Source: Garcia nutans (lineage: Eukaryota; Streptophyta; Magnoliopsida; Malpighiales; Euphorbiaceae). Taken from it: a DNA stretch of 64,000 nt. Shown one piece after another: positions 1-11,327 of the stretch. Each line of letters opens with the position of its first letter. Position 1 is the first letter of the stretch. The position numbers were made by a program, and so were the translations under genes. Where the stretch lies: contig CANTUV010000003.1 in assembly GCA_947685225.1 (NCBI GenBank), positions 5,836,001-5,900,000 on the forward strand, given 5' to 3'. Below the pieces are notes generated by a model that was not told the DNA's origin, did no database searches, and saw only the letters and a list, made by a program, of their open reading frames with translations.

Positions 1-648
1 GGGTACTTGGACCTGAGATTGGATACTTGGACCCGAGACTGAATTTTATTTGGACTCAAAACTGGGTACTTGGACCCGAGACTGAATTTTATTTAGGTAC
101 TTGGACCCGAGACTGGGTACTTGGACCCTAGACTGAATTGAGTTTGGGTACTTGGACCTGACACTAGGTACTTGGATGCGAGATTGAATTTGATTTGGGC
201 ACTTGGACCCGAGATTGAATTGAATTTGGGTACTTGGACCCGATATTGAATTTGATTTGGGCACTTGGACCCAAGAGTGAATTTAATTTGGGTACTTAGA
301 CTTGAGACTGGGTACTTGGACTCGAGATTGGATACTTAGACCTGAGATTGGGTACTTGGACCTGAGACTGGATTGAATTTGGGTTCTTAGACCCGAGACT
401 GGGTACTTGGACCTGAGACTGAATTATATTTGGTACTTTGACCCGAGATTGGGTACTTGGACTTGAGATTGAATTGGATTTTGGTACTTGGACCCAAGAT
501 TAGGTACTTGGACCCGAGATTAAATTGAATTTGTGTACTTGGACCCGAGATTGGATACTTGGACCCGAGATTGAATTGGATTTGGGTACTTGGACCCTAG
601 ACTAAATTGGATTGGATTTGGGTACTTGGACCCGAGACTAAGTTTGAC
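1..648. repeat. Minisatellite 1, mixed 20/31-bp period
   Basis: A core close to gggtacttggacccgagact recurs through the whole interval. It follows itself directly (about 20-21 bp step) or is spaced by gaattgaattt-like filler (about 31 bp step, occasionally longer). Copies differ at several positions, so the array is old. It lies downstream of the minus-strand gag and may be part of that element's 3' untranslated region. Open frames across it are artefacts of the repeat. Confidence 0.9.
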
Positions 649-714
649 TGACCTTTTATCAGTTGAGAATTCTGGCTTCTCTGACTTTTTTATTCTTTAA
701 CGAATTGTGGATCT

Positions 715-1350
715 TCAACCTCAAAATGGATCTTCATCGTTGGACCTTGGATCTTCATCCTTAACATCGGATCTTCACCTTTGAAAATGGATCTTTATCC
801 TTGGAGATCAGGTCTTCACCCTTATAAATGGATCTTCATCCTTAGAGATCGAGTCTTCACCCTTGAAAATGGATCTTCATCCTTAGAGATCGAGTCTTCA
901 CCCTTGAAAATGGATCTTCATCCTTTGGATGTCAGGTCTTCAACCTTGAAATTGGATCTTCATCCTTTAAGCTGGATCTTCATCCTTGGCATCGGGTCTT
1001 CACCCTTGAAAACAGATCTTCATCCTTTGGACTTTGGGTCTTCACCCTTTGAAATTAGATCTTCATCCTTGGAATCAGGTCTTCACATTTGAAAATGGAT
1101 CTTCATCCTTGGAAATCGGGTCTTCACCCTTGAAAGTGGATCTTCATCCTTTAAGATGGATCTTCATCCTTGGAATTAGGTCTTCATCCTTTAAACTGGA
1201 TCTTCATCCTTTGGACTTTGGGTCTTCACCCTTGTAAATGGATCTTCATCATTGGCGATCGGGTCTTCACCCTTGAAAATGGATCTTCATCCTTTGGACG
1301 TTGGGTCTTCACCCTTGAAATTGGATCTTCATCCTTTAAGTTGGATCTAA
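715..1350. repeat. Minisatellite 2, alternating 20/41-bp period
   Basis: Two related half-units alternate: ggatcttcatccttggagat and gggtcttcacccttgaaaat. Together they give a higher-order step of about 41 bp with about fifteen pairs, some irregular. The unit is unrelated in sequence to minisatellite 1, although the two arrays are only about 70 bp apart. The plus-strand open frames here encode repeating Leu/His/Pro-rich peptides and are repeat artefacts. Confidence 0.88.
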
Positions 1351-3782
1351 TCTTTTATTTCTTGCATCTTCATTCTTTTAAGAGTTCTAATTTTCTTCTT
1401 TTTCCATTCTTTTTTGTTCTTCCTTTGCACTTTTGCAAAAAATTCAGCCCCCCCTTTTTTTTAGCTAGCCTTCATATCTTCTCCTTGCCCCCTGCGTGGT
1501 AAAATATTGGAAGTGAGTTTCAAAATTTTTTGTACATACATAAACTCAAAAAACATTAAAAGGAGAAACTTTGCCTCCTGTGTAGGCTCAAACCCATGAT
1601 TTTTTCTATGCGGCTTTGGTTGATGTTTGTACATTGTCTAGCTCATCGAACAAGCATGCATTCTTTCTTTTGCAAAATTATTGGAGCTTCCTCGCGCAAT
1701 GGGCTTTCCATTCCCCCTGATTCCATATCTGCTTTATGATTACTTTATAGAATATTACTGTTTATCTTTGAAAAAAAAATGAATTGTGATATGCTCATGT
1801 ATGCATGATATGCATGAATAATACTTACAGTGGTTTCATTGACTCACAGACCGAGGTGCTCAGCTCAAGTGTTCTCATTGACTCCTTCTAGATGCTCGTT
1901 TAGGTCTTACAGAAGGCTTCGCTTTTATGGCTTTTATCTTAAAGATTTTGAGGACATGAGTGGTTGAGAATCCGAGTGGCAGAGTCAGAGATACATCCAT
2001 TTCAAACTATGATTCAGCACGTCAATTGGTAGCTTCTTCACAACCTTGTAAATAATTCTTTACTTTTCCTAGTGTTTTCTCTGAGTTTTGATGGTTCAAC
2101 ATACTCCCCTCAACTTGAAGGCTTTAAATTTTTTTTTTGAATTTTCAATTTTGATTTTGAAATCAAATGTTGGCTTTACCAAATTAATGTCAATTTACCT
2201 CAGGACTTAATTTTCTAAATTAATATATCTATAACATGACAACCCTAGTTACCGTACTAAACTCGGGAATCATTTCTATTTAAGCAAGAACTGTTGTACT
2301 TCAGATAGGCACATACACATTACTTGGCCAAAGGTCTCATTGAGTTTGAATATTGTCTATCTCATATGCATGCTTATTCAAACTATCTCCACTAATAGAC
2401 TCTTCCTACCAAGAGAGATCAATAGGTCTTTGATAGGCTTGAAATGGGGTCTATAAGGGACATGGTTAAATGAAGGCTATTTGTAAGTTAGAGTCGATGT
2501 GACACAATGGACAAACCCTCACACTATAAATTTCTTATTTGAATGTTAGGTAGTTGGGAGAAGGAATAAGATAGAGCTTTGAATGTTCCCCCATCTTCTT
2601 GGCATTAATTTGGATCTTGATTAGGATAGTTTTTGCCTTTGCAACAAGTTTGATACCTACATTCATCATCATTTTTTTCCTTTTCTTTCTCTTTCTTTTT
2701 TGTACTCTTCCCTTTCTTTGTGCATTTCATCATTTTGTCTTTCTTCCCTATAGGACTGTCAAGTGCAGGATTTTCGAGAACTGGATGACCTTTCTTCTAT
2801 ATCTTTAATTTGATTGAATCTTTGGACCAATTTCAAGTCAAACTGTCCTTATGGAAGTCTTTTGCTGCTTTAGGTAAAAGAGAACACAGTTGGCTTTCTG
2901 AACCATTTTGGGTTTTATTTTCTTTTATTTTTCTTTTTTCTTTTCTTCTTGTTTCTTCTTTACTTTCTTTTTTCTTCTTTCCTTTTTCTTTTCTTTTTCT
3001 TTTCTTTTTTTTCTTTTTTTTTGGGGGGTTCTAGCTCTAACAGAGTTGTGTTGTTTGTACCAATTTGTATTTCTAATAATGGATGAGTGGAGTGGTATTA
3101 ATTTGCTTCAGTTTTGACTTTATCTATGATATTTGATCTAATTCAGGTGAACTTCAACTACCTTTATTGTCTTGAGAACTTCAACTATCCTCATAGTCTT
3201 GACCATTCATTCCTTTCTTTGATCTTCTTACCTCTTCACCTTAGTGATAATAAGACTTGTCAAAAGTGTAACAACAACTCAGGGTAGGATTTAGGGTTTG
3301 TAAGCCAATAACAAGAAAGTTAAAATTTTATGAAGGCTCAAAGGGACAACTAGGGATTGATATTTATTTGGGTGGATACTAGTTGTTGGCTCGTCAAACA
3401 ATGCCTAGATCATCTCTCCCTTAAATAAGCAGAGTTCAATTTCACCTCGAAAGTTTGTCAAAGCATGTTCTAAAATTGACTAGGACCTAGACAAAAGTCA
3501 TTATGTAGGAACCCTCTCTAAGTAAGCATACACAACTCAATGATATACAACAATTCCTTCATCTAGTAAAGTCATTCAAATCATGATGCCTAGACACATT
3601 AATTTATGAACATCAAGCTAGATTCCTCATTAGTTGAGCACCAAAATGAACAAAGACCAATAAAATTTTGATGAAAGTAATTTATTCAAACAATCTTAAT
3701 TTTAGAAATATAATTATTCCATAAAACAACAAATAAAGAAAATAAAACAAAAAAAAAACAAACAAGCCAAGGGTTTGTTGAG
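1351..3782. other. Non-coding stretch between minisatellites and gag remnant
   Basis: I see no gene here. The interval is AT-rich with a strongly pyrimidine-biased block (plus strand) at about 2910-3025 and a shorter one at about 2670-2750. The small Phe/Ser-rich open frames over these blocks are low complexity. No RT, integrase or protease motif was found on either strand. It is probably 3' non-coding DNA of the minus-strand Ogre-like element. Confidence 0.55.
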
Positions 3783-5280
3783 TTAAGCTTCTTCTCCTTT
3801 CACATCTTCAATACTCCCATCTTGAAAGGAGGATAAGACAAGATCTTCCTCCAGTCCTCCTCCTACCATGAAAGTTGCTGGTGGTGGCACTCTGTTGAAC
3901 CTAGGCAAAGGATTACTTTTGGTATTGGGTTTATCCGGCTCAGACAACTTTCCATTATCAAATAAATTCTGGATCTGATGCCTCAACCTCAGACAATTGT
4001 CCGTTTCATGTCCAGGCCTTTGATGGAATTGGAAAAATGCATTAGTATTAAAGTTAGGTGGAAGAGGATTAGGCAAAGGACGAGGAGTCAAGGGTTGTAA
4101 CAATCCCTTCTTTTGTAGCTTATTGAGAACCCAAGACAGTGGCTTTTCTAATTTTGAAAACTGCCTCATTCCTCCTTGACTAGTGGCATTAACATCAACT
4201 TCTTTTTGCATGCTTTGAATGCTCGACTGGTAGTTCCCTTTCTCATTCCTCCTTATTGAAAAGCAATTCTTCTCCCTTTCCCATTCTTCAATTTGTAGAC
4301 CAGCTTGGAGAAGATCTTTGAAATCCTTATAAGGGTGTGAGATAGCCTCTCAAGAAGGTTAGGCAGGATGCCTCTGACTATCATTCTGATCTGATCTGAT
4401 TCATCGGGCCTCTTCTTGAGTAATGAAGCCTTATTCCTCCGCCTTTTCACATAGTCCACAAAATTCTCATTTGCTCTTTGTCTAATGGCTTCTACCTCCA
4501 TTAAGGTAACTTCCAGCTCGACATTGTACCCATATTGCTGAATGAAAGCTTTGTATAATAAATCCCAGCTCTTTTGAGTACTATCCTCTAAGGTGTTGAA
4601 CCAATTTTGGACAATAGGGTCCAATGAAAGCATGAAATACCTTAGAATTTGAGCCTTATTAGCTTTGGTAGACTGCATAGTAGTGATGTACTGCTTGACA
4701 TGGAGATGAGGGTTTCCAGTACCAATATACCTAGCGAAAGAAGGTATCTTAAACTTTTAAGGGACCTCTTCATCTTGTTCAAATAGTTTGTCGATCTCGG
4801 ACATCTCTCCAGTTTTTAGCTTCTTTTTAAACTTCTTTTCTAGGTCAACAATCATCTTCTCAACATCAGATATCTCAGTCTTTTCAATAATTGTCTTTTC
4901 AACAACCTTCGGCTCCTTCTTTTTGTCTTGAGGATCTTGGAAGTATTGAGGCCAATCATCATCATTATCTACCTTGTCATCATCAAAAGCCACTTCACCA
5001 ACCTTGGCCTTCCCCTTATATTTCTGTTGCTCACGGATGCTTCGACATTGTTCCCTAAAATTGCAGCCAATTGGTTCTTCATGGTCTCAGCCAGGGTCTC
5101 CTTTAGTTCTTCCATTTTAGCATTGAGGGCATCGTCCACCATTCTTTAAATTTGTTTCGGCACCATTTCTTTTGGTGAGAAAGTGATTGAATCATTGCTG
5201 CTAGATTCTTCATCTCCGGCGTAGGTCGGATTGCTGTAAGCTTTTGAACTATTGTAATCTAGCGCTGTGAACAAGAAGGA
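3783..5280 (-). pseudogene. Broken Ty3/gypsy gag (Tat/Ogre-like)
   Basis: The reading frame on the minus strand can be followed in pieces. First comes an acidic, Ser-rich leader (about 5265-5150). A helical, probably coiled-coil segment follows (5143 down to about 5000), then a highly charged acidic/Lys linker (4993-4757), a Retrotrans_gag-like domain (about 4740-4253, with FARYIGTGNPH, LSLDPIVQNWF and QRANENFVDYVKR), and a C-terminal segment (4211-3783). The last contains FHQRPGHETDNC, similar to the cysteine/histidine segment in plant Ogre-type gags but lacking its first cysteine. Stops or frameshifts separate the pieces near 5150, 5000, 4757 and 4250. A pyrimidine-rich stretch ending in CAG lies just upstream (minus strand, about 5280-5263) and could be a splice acceptor. 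The capsid role is known for the family; no intact product is possible. Confidence 0.75.
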
Positions 5281-6322
5281 ATTAATGATATGAGATGCAA
5301 ATGTATGTATGTATGTATGCACAAACAATAGACAAAGATAAGTAGAACATCCCTTCCAACCTTATAACTTCCACATACGGATGGCGAGTCTCTTTTCCTA
5401 GGTATATGGTTAACAAAGTACCAACATGGGGTATCTTGTTTTCGAATATTTCCCTCGGATGTTTCAACCAATAGTTATATTTTCAAAAATGAAAATCAGT
5501 TCATGATCATTCCCATTAATTAGGCTTTAATATATTCAACCAACTAAAGTAGCTTTTATGCTATATTAGATTAAAACTAAATTAAGAGGTTTATTATAAA
5601 TAGATTTCTCACTTGAAAAAGTAACTAATGATTCATGCAAAAAACAAGCCCATGTTTAATAACTCTTAGTATAAACTAGGCTCACAATTGATTTTTGGTA
5701 TTTCATAATTGACCTAAATATTTGTATGCTCTTTTAAAGGTTGGATGAAAATAATTTTGTTTCTAAGCCCATTGTAAAAAGATTTTAGAAAAAATGGATT
5801 TTGGGCTCTGTATTTTGGTCATGAGAAAAGAATTTTTGATTTGTTTTTAGAAAAATTTTATATCCAAAGACCATCTTAAAAGTTTTGAAAATAGCTTTGG
5901 TTTTTTGGATTTTAAAGAAATATTTATTTGAGCTGACAAATGTACTTGGGTCATATTAGAAAAAGAACAAACCAAATAAGCCATGATTTAAGCCAAGATA
6001 AATTAACCATAGTCAAACAGCAAGCATTTGGGGTAAAAACCTAAGGAAAGTAACTAGGCCAATTACATGAGCTTTAGTCTTTGGATTAAAAGGCTTAGGT
6101 TCCCATAGCAAGTATATACCAAAAGGTACAAGGCTATGAGTGGTTATGCCATGCTCGATCTCTATACCTTGAGTGAAAGTATGGTATCCCTCACATAACA
6201 CAACATGGGTAACATAGGCGTCCTAACTCGCGCACACGATACAATCTAATATGATGCAATGGATAATAACATGATAAGAAAGAATAGAATAATATAAAGA
6301 CCAATGAAATCAACTTCTCTTA
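5281..6322 (-). other. Untranslated leader of the Ogre-like element
   Basis: This is about 1 kb between the primer-binding site and the gag remnant. It is AT-rich, has a short (GTAT)n run near 5304-5320, and shows no coding domain. A long leader, sometimes with an intron or small upstream frame, occurs in Ogre-type elements; I cannot assign either here. Confidence 0.5.
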
Positions 6323-6340
6323 TCCCCAGTGGAGTCGCCA
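6323..6340 (-). promoter_or_regulatory. Primer-binding site of the Ogre-like element
   Basis: On the minus strand this reads TGGCGACTCCACTGGGGA, one base after the LTR end. It matches the primer site I associate with Tat/Ogre elements, attributed to a tRNA-Arg 3' end. It fixes the orientation of the element and the LTR 3' boundary at 6342. Confidence 0.8.
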
Positions 6341-6341
6341 C

Positions 6342-8416
6342 TGTGAGCGGGGATTTTCGCCCCCACTCCCGGTGGAATGGTTCTTGCGACTTCGGCACTG
6401 TTTAGGCTCGGGGCCTTAGAGAACATGGGCCTAAGCCCAAAGAAAAATGGAGTTGCCACTCGGATGGGCCGGAAAAAAGAAAGGGGTGGATGACTCGATT
6501 CCTAAGGAATCCCCAATCCCCTAATGGATTCGGGAAGTTAGGTACATGTGGGGAAGGTGAGAAATGACCCAGCACCCCCACAATGCCCAGTTCATTGGAA
6601 CCGGCCTCCTTTGCAGGTATTAATATTATAAAATTTTTAAGTATAATAATATTATCTATATTACATGCAACAATTAAAATAAAGCATCATTATATTAAAA
6701 TCAAAGCAATGTCCAAACAAAACAAATGAATGGACACCCATCAGAGGATGGAAACATGTCCTTACATTGTCCATGTCTAAAACTAAATAGGACACCCACC
6801 AAAAGGTGGAAATGTGTCCTTTACATTGGTCCAAAATATAAAAGCAATTTAAATTATATGATGCTTATTACATGAGGTACCCAACATATGAAAACATACC
6901 TCTTACAAAGTTTTGAAATCAAAACAAATCAATAAAAGTAAACAACAATTCATTATAAATAAATCATTCATTTAATTTAAACAAAATAGTAAGTATATAA
7001 CTTTAGAGTTTTAGTAAATAAGATTGACGCCTATGAAAATAAAATAAAATTTTAGATATTTGAAAGGAACAAGCTACTGTGATGATTTGAAAAATAGAAT
7101 TAATTAAGATTTATGGTTTGAATAAATTAGGGTTTAGGTTTGTATTTTGAATAAAGCTACTGTATTTTGAAGAATCATAATAAAGGAAGTTAAACACAAA
7201 GACTTATAATACACAAATAAATATTGACCCCTTCGACGAGCCCATACGACGGTTCCACTAGCCGGCAGCGCCCCTTGCAGGGTCGGGGGCAACGCCCTAA
7301 AAATTTTTAGAAACTGGCTTTTAGGGTTGTAGCTTTTGATGTTGAAAATTAAGATTTTAGGGTTTATGATTTAGAAAATAGGGTTTCATAATTTTAAAGA
7401 ACTAATGTTATTTTATTAAAAGAATAATGCTACTGTGTGATTTTGGAAAGAAGAATTAATTAGGGTTAAAGCTTTTGATACTTGAAAATATAAGGCTACT
7501 GGATGTTTGAATTAGAGATTAGGTTAGGATTTTAAGAAAATAGTCTATTGTTTTATGGTTTTAGAAAGTGTAATTAGGTTTTAGATTTCAAAAATATGTT
7601 TTATGGGTATTAAGGCATTAGGGTTTTGAAAAATAGTTTTTTGGGCTTCAAATAGAGTTTGGATGGTAAGTAGAACAATTGATAATCTATTGCACATTTA
7701 AACAATTAATCCAATTTGAAAGATGAAGCTACTGTAAAGATAAGCAACGAAACAGAGTTTCAAATCTCTGTTGTTGGTTCCACCACAATCTTTGAATTCT
7801 AGTTGAACAATAATAAAGACTGTGTAGGCTGCCTTTGATGGTTGTATATTGCTTGCTCACTGCCTCTTGCTACTTCAAGGTTCTCTTGTTTGGCCGAAAA
7901 AATCCAAAAGGCCAAAGTCCAATAAAATATTTTAGATCCCCCATTCTGTGTCTTTAGAGTGGTATTTATAAGAAAAAAAAATCATAAACCTAATCCTAAT
8001 TGGCTAAAAAAATAAAAACCTTTTAGGAAATAAAATTAAAAACCAAGTAGAATAGGGTTTTGGCAAAACCGCATGCGGCCCGTGCGTGCGAAAGTGCACT
8101 GGCAAAAAAAAATTATTATTGATGCGGGGCGTGGGCTAGCCAGTTTGCCGCAGGAATTTTCACAGAAAAATCTGCGACCAATTGGCCCAAGCCAATTCAT
8201 CTTCGGAGATGAAAATTTTTTGTCGTCAATTCTTCCATCGTCGATTTTTATTTTAAATTTATTTTTTATCTTTTCTTCTTCTTTTTTTATATTTTTTATT
8301 TTCATTAAAAACAAATACCAAAAGTACTAAATATTATTAAAAATATCTCAAAAATTATTTTGGACTGTTTTAAAAAAAATATTGGACTGGACTAGGTCAA
8401 AAATTAAGGGTCTACA
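6342..8416 (-). repeat. 5' LTR of the Ogre-like element, 2075 bp
   Basis: The LTR starts TGTAGACCC at 8416 (minus) and ends GCTCACA at 6342, directly before the primer site. The 3' end (6342-6620) is GC-richer and conserved with the copies at 10740-11002 and 15640-15910. The body has many TTAGGGTTT and GCTACTGT motifs (plus strand), that is telo-box and CACAGTAGC on the LTR strand. A GC-rich palindromic block lies near 8070-8215. Confidence 0.85.
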
Positions 8417-8508
8417 AAATTTTATATAAATGCTTATTTTGGAACCTATAATTAATAAAGAATATTTTATTACTGTAGAACCTTAATTTTTGACCTAATA
8501 TAAAAATT
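8417..8508. other. 92-bp spacer between head-to-head Ogre-type LTRs
   Basis: The two LTR heads face each other across this AT-rich spacer. AAATT occurs on the plus strand next to both heads (8417-8421 and 8504-8508). At 8474-8498 the spacer repeats the LTR head (TGTAGAACCTTAATTTTTG), so a 35-bp piece of LTR start stands in tandem before the plus-strand LTR. Confidence 0.7.
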
Positions 8509-11002
8509 TGTAGACCCTTAATTTTTGACCTAGTCAGGTCCGATATTTTTTATATAGTCCAAAATAATTTTTGTGGTATTTAATTAAATAATATTTATTT
8601 TCGTATTTATTATTTATAATTTTTAATAAAAATAAAAATGGTGAAGTTAATAAAGAAAATAATAAAATAAATAAATAAAAAATAATAATAATAAAAAATA
8701 AATAAATAATCATAAATAATAATAATAATAATAATAAAATCGGCAACGGAAAAATCGGCGACAAAAATTCATCGCCGAAAAGTAGAATTGGCCAAGGCCA
8801 ATTTGCCTGCAGGAATTTCCTGTGGGAGAAATGGCCTTGGACCATTTCACCGCAGGAAATTCCTGCGGCGAATTGGCTAGCCGCCCAACTTTTGCCAGCA
8901 AATTTCCTCGCGGCTCGCAATTTCCAGCCCGCTCGCAATTTTTGCCAGCGAAATTTTCCAACGCAGTTTTTTCCGAAACCAAATTCTATTTGGTTTTGGT
9001 TTCTTTTCCTAATTAATTTTAGTTCCTTAAACAATTAAAACTAGGCTTATAATTTTTTCTGTAAATAACACTTTAAAACTCAGAATTAAGGATCGGAAAA
9101 AAATTAGTGTGATCAAAAATTTATTTTACTAGAGTTAAACCTGGGACTTAAGATTTGATAGGAGCAAGAAGAAGCAATCAATCCATCAAAGGCAGCAACC
9201 TTGCCTTTGTTATTTTTCATCCAGAAATTAATTTTTGGTGGAACCAACGAACGGAGGTTTGAATCTCTATTTTCTTTATTTATTTCTTTACAGGAGCTTC
9301 ATCATTTAAATTGGATTAATTGTTTCATAAAAAAATTTGATCAAAAACTTCAAAAACCCTAAATCATCCTTCTGTTTCTTAAACTTCAAAAACCCTAAAT
9401 TGTTTCTTCTGTTTCTAAAAACTTTAAAACCCTAACCTAATCTCTTTTCCAAAAATTTAGTAGCCTTACTTTTTTTAAGCATCAAAAACTTTAACCCTAA
9501 TTAATCATTCTGTCCAAAATCACACAGTAAGCATTATTCTTTTAAAAATAAACTAGTTTCTTCCAATTTCAAAACCCTATTTTCTAAATCTTGAACCCTA
9601 AAATCTTAATTTTCAACACCAAAACCTACAACCCTAAAAGCCAGTTCTCAAAATCTTCCAGCAAGGGGCGCTGCCCCCTTGACCCATGCCCGCTAACCGG
9701 CTAGCGGGATCGCCGTATGGACTCGGGTCAATATTTATTTGTGTATTATAAATCTTTATGTTTTACTTCCATTATTATGATTATTCAAAATACAGTATCT
9801 TTGTTCAAAATACAAACTTAAACCCTAATTTATTCAAACCATAAATCCTAATTCTGTTTTCAAATCTTCATAGTAGCTTTTTATAATTTTATTCACTGGG
9901 ATATTTTAATCTTTCAAATAACTCCATTAAAGACTTTCTTTATTTGTTTCATCTAAAAATATTTAAGTAGTTATTATAGTCAATACTAAAACCATACTTA
10001 GCTTTGATCACGGTAAAACATCAAATCCTAAATCATAATCTGCAAAATCAAGGTTTCAAACCATAAAACCCTAATTCATGAAGTTTGCTTAAAACCCTAA
10101 CTAAACCTACCTTTTTTTAAGTCACAGTAATATTATTTTCATAAAACAACCAAAACCTTAAATCTTTTAAACATCCAGTAGCTATGCTATTGCTTTAAAA
10201 TATTTCTCAAAACCCTAATTTTAAAACCCTAAGTTCCAAAACCTTAAGTTCCAAAAACCCTAAATTCTTTAAAACCCTAAACTTATATATTTATTGCTTT
10301 ATTTAATTTTAGATTTGATTATGTAGTTTATTATATATTTTGATGGTTGATTTATTTAATTTCAATGCTTGATTTATTTAATTTATCATGGATGGATGTT
10401 TTCTTTATTGTTATTATTTATTTGTTTTAGTATTAAAATTGTAAGAGGTATGTTTCCACTTTGTGGGTACCTAATGAGTTAAATATCATGTAATTTAAAT
10501 AGCTTTTATATTTTGGGCCAAAGTAAAGGACATGTTTCCACCTTTCGGTGGGTGTCCTATTTAGTTTAGACATGAACGATGTAAGGACATGTTTCCATCC
10601 TCGGATGGGTGTCAATTTATTTGATTTGCTTTGACATTGCTTTGATTTTAATATAACGATGCTTTATTTCAATTTTTGCGTGTAATATGGATAATATTGT
10701 TATATTTAAGAATTTATAATATTAAGACCTGCAAAGGAGGCCGGTTCCAATGAATTGGGCATTGTGGGGGTGCTGGGCCATTTCTCACCTTTCCCACACG
10801 TATCCAACTTTTCGAACCAATTAGGGGGTTGGGGATTCCTTAGGAATCGAGTCATCCACCCCTTTCATTTTCCCAGCCCATTCGGGTGGCGACTCCATTT
10901 TCTCCCGACTTAGGTCCATGTTCTCTAAGGCCCCGAGCCTAAACAGTGCCGAAGTCACAAGAACCATTCCACAGGGAGTGGGGGCAAAAATCTCCGCTCA
11001 TA
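8509..11002 (+). repeat. Ogre-type LTR in opposite orientation, about 2494 bp
   Basis: It starts TGTAGACCC and ends CGCTCATA, where the sister LTR has GCTCACA. The terminal 260 bp is the reverse complement of 6342-6620 with scattered differences. A GC-rich palindromic block sits at 8745-8960, and at least a dozen AACCCTAA motifs fall in 9354-10280. No primer site follows; the sequence passes directly into a truncated Tekay-type LTR end. The five bases outside the two ends (AAATT and ATTAC) do not match, so this is either a rearranged solo LTR or a truncation product. Confidence 0.75.
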
Positions 11003-11158
11003 ATTACTTTTTTAATACACATTTTAAGTAATTGGAATTTTAAATTTGAATTGTGAAATTTTTATTTTTTTTGGGTTGTGGCATCTTTATACTTTATATG
11101 CGTATTTTACATAGGTTGGGTATATGTATGATACGTCTATGGGTATAAGGGTGTTACA
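11003..11158 (+). repeat. 3' remnant of element A 5' LTR
   Basis: The last 156 bp align with the end of element C's LTR (36790-36937) and end GGGTGTTACA. Everything upstream is lost at the junction with the Ogre-type LTR at 11002. Confidence 0.8.
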
Positions 11159-11165
11159 TTTATTT

Positions 11166-11178
11166 TGGTATATGAGTG
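11166..11178 (+). promoter_or_regulatory. Degenerate tRNA-Met primer site of element A
   Basis: TGGTATATGAGTG stands where elements B and F have TGGTATCAAAGCC and TGGTATCAGAGCC. Several mismatches to the initiator tRNA-Met complement mark it as decayed. Confidence 0.65.
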
Positions 11179-11327
11179 TAGGTTTGAGGTTCTCCACCTA
11201 GGTGGATTTTTTAAGAGAGAAATTGGGGATTTTAAATATGGTTTTAAATTGTGATACACATTGGCACTGGCAATTTATCTAATCTCTGATGCGGAAATTT
11301 TTGTTGTATTTGTAGATATAGGTAGTT

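Larger units (their letters stand above)
1..8416 (-). mobile_element. Tat/Ogre-like Ty3/gypsy element, gag only, cut by the window edge
   Basis: Read on the minus strand, the order is LTR (8416-6342), primer-binding site (6340-6323), untranslated leader, degenerate gag (about 5280-3783), then about 3.8 kb with no recognisable protease, reverse transcriptase or integrase, ending in two minisatellites. The 3' LTR must lie left of base 1. A long non-coding 3' region rich in tandem repeats is known for Tat/Ogre elements. A gag without pol fits a non-autonomous element (TR-GAG type), but deletion of pol is equally possible. The lineage rests on the primer site and on gag style; without RT it cannot be proven. 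The claim that the minisatellites belong to this element is inference from position. Confidence 0.6.

Noticed and set aside
46..264. Minus-strand open frame in minisatellite 1
   Set aside because: Repeat translation (Gln/Ser-rich), same reasoning as above.
781..1502. Open frames over minisatellite 2 (plus strand)
   Set aside because: They encode only the translated repeat unit; no start context or domain.
2599..3117. Phe/Leu/Ser-rich small membrane-like proteins
   Set aside because: They come from a pyrimidine-rich tract; two frames give the same kind of low-complexity peptide.
8036..9034. Possible gene in overlapping frames at the head-to-head LTRs
   Set aside because: The same peptides appear on both LTR copies in opposite strands; they follow the GC palindromic LTR block.
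9350..10285. Interstitial telomere
   Set aside because: AACCCTAA motifs are scattered among other sequence rather than in a tandem TTTAGGG array.
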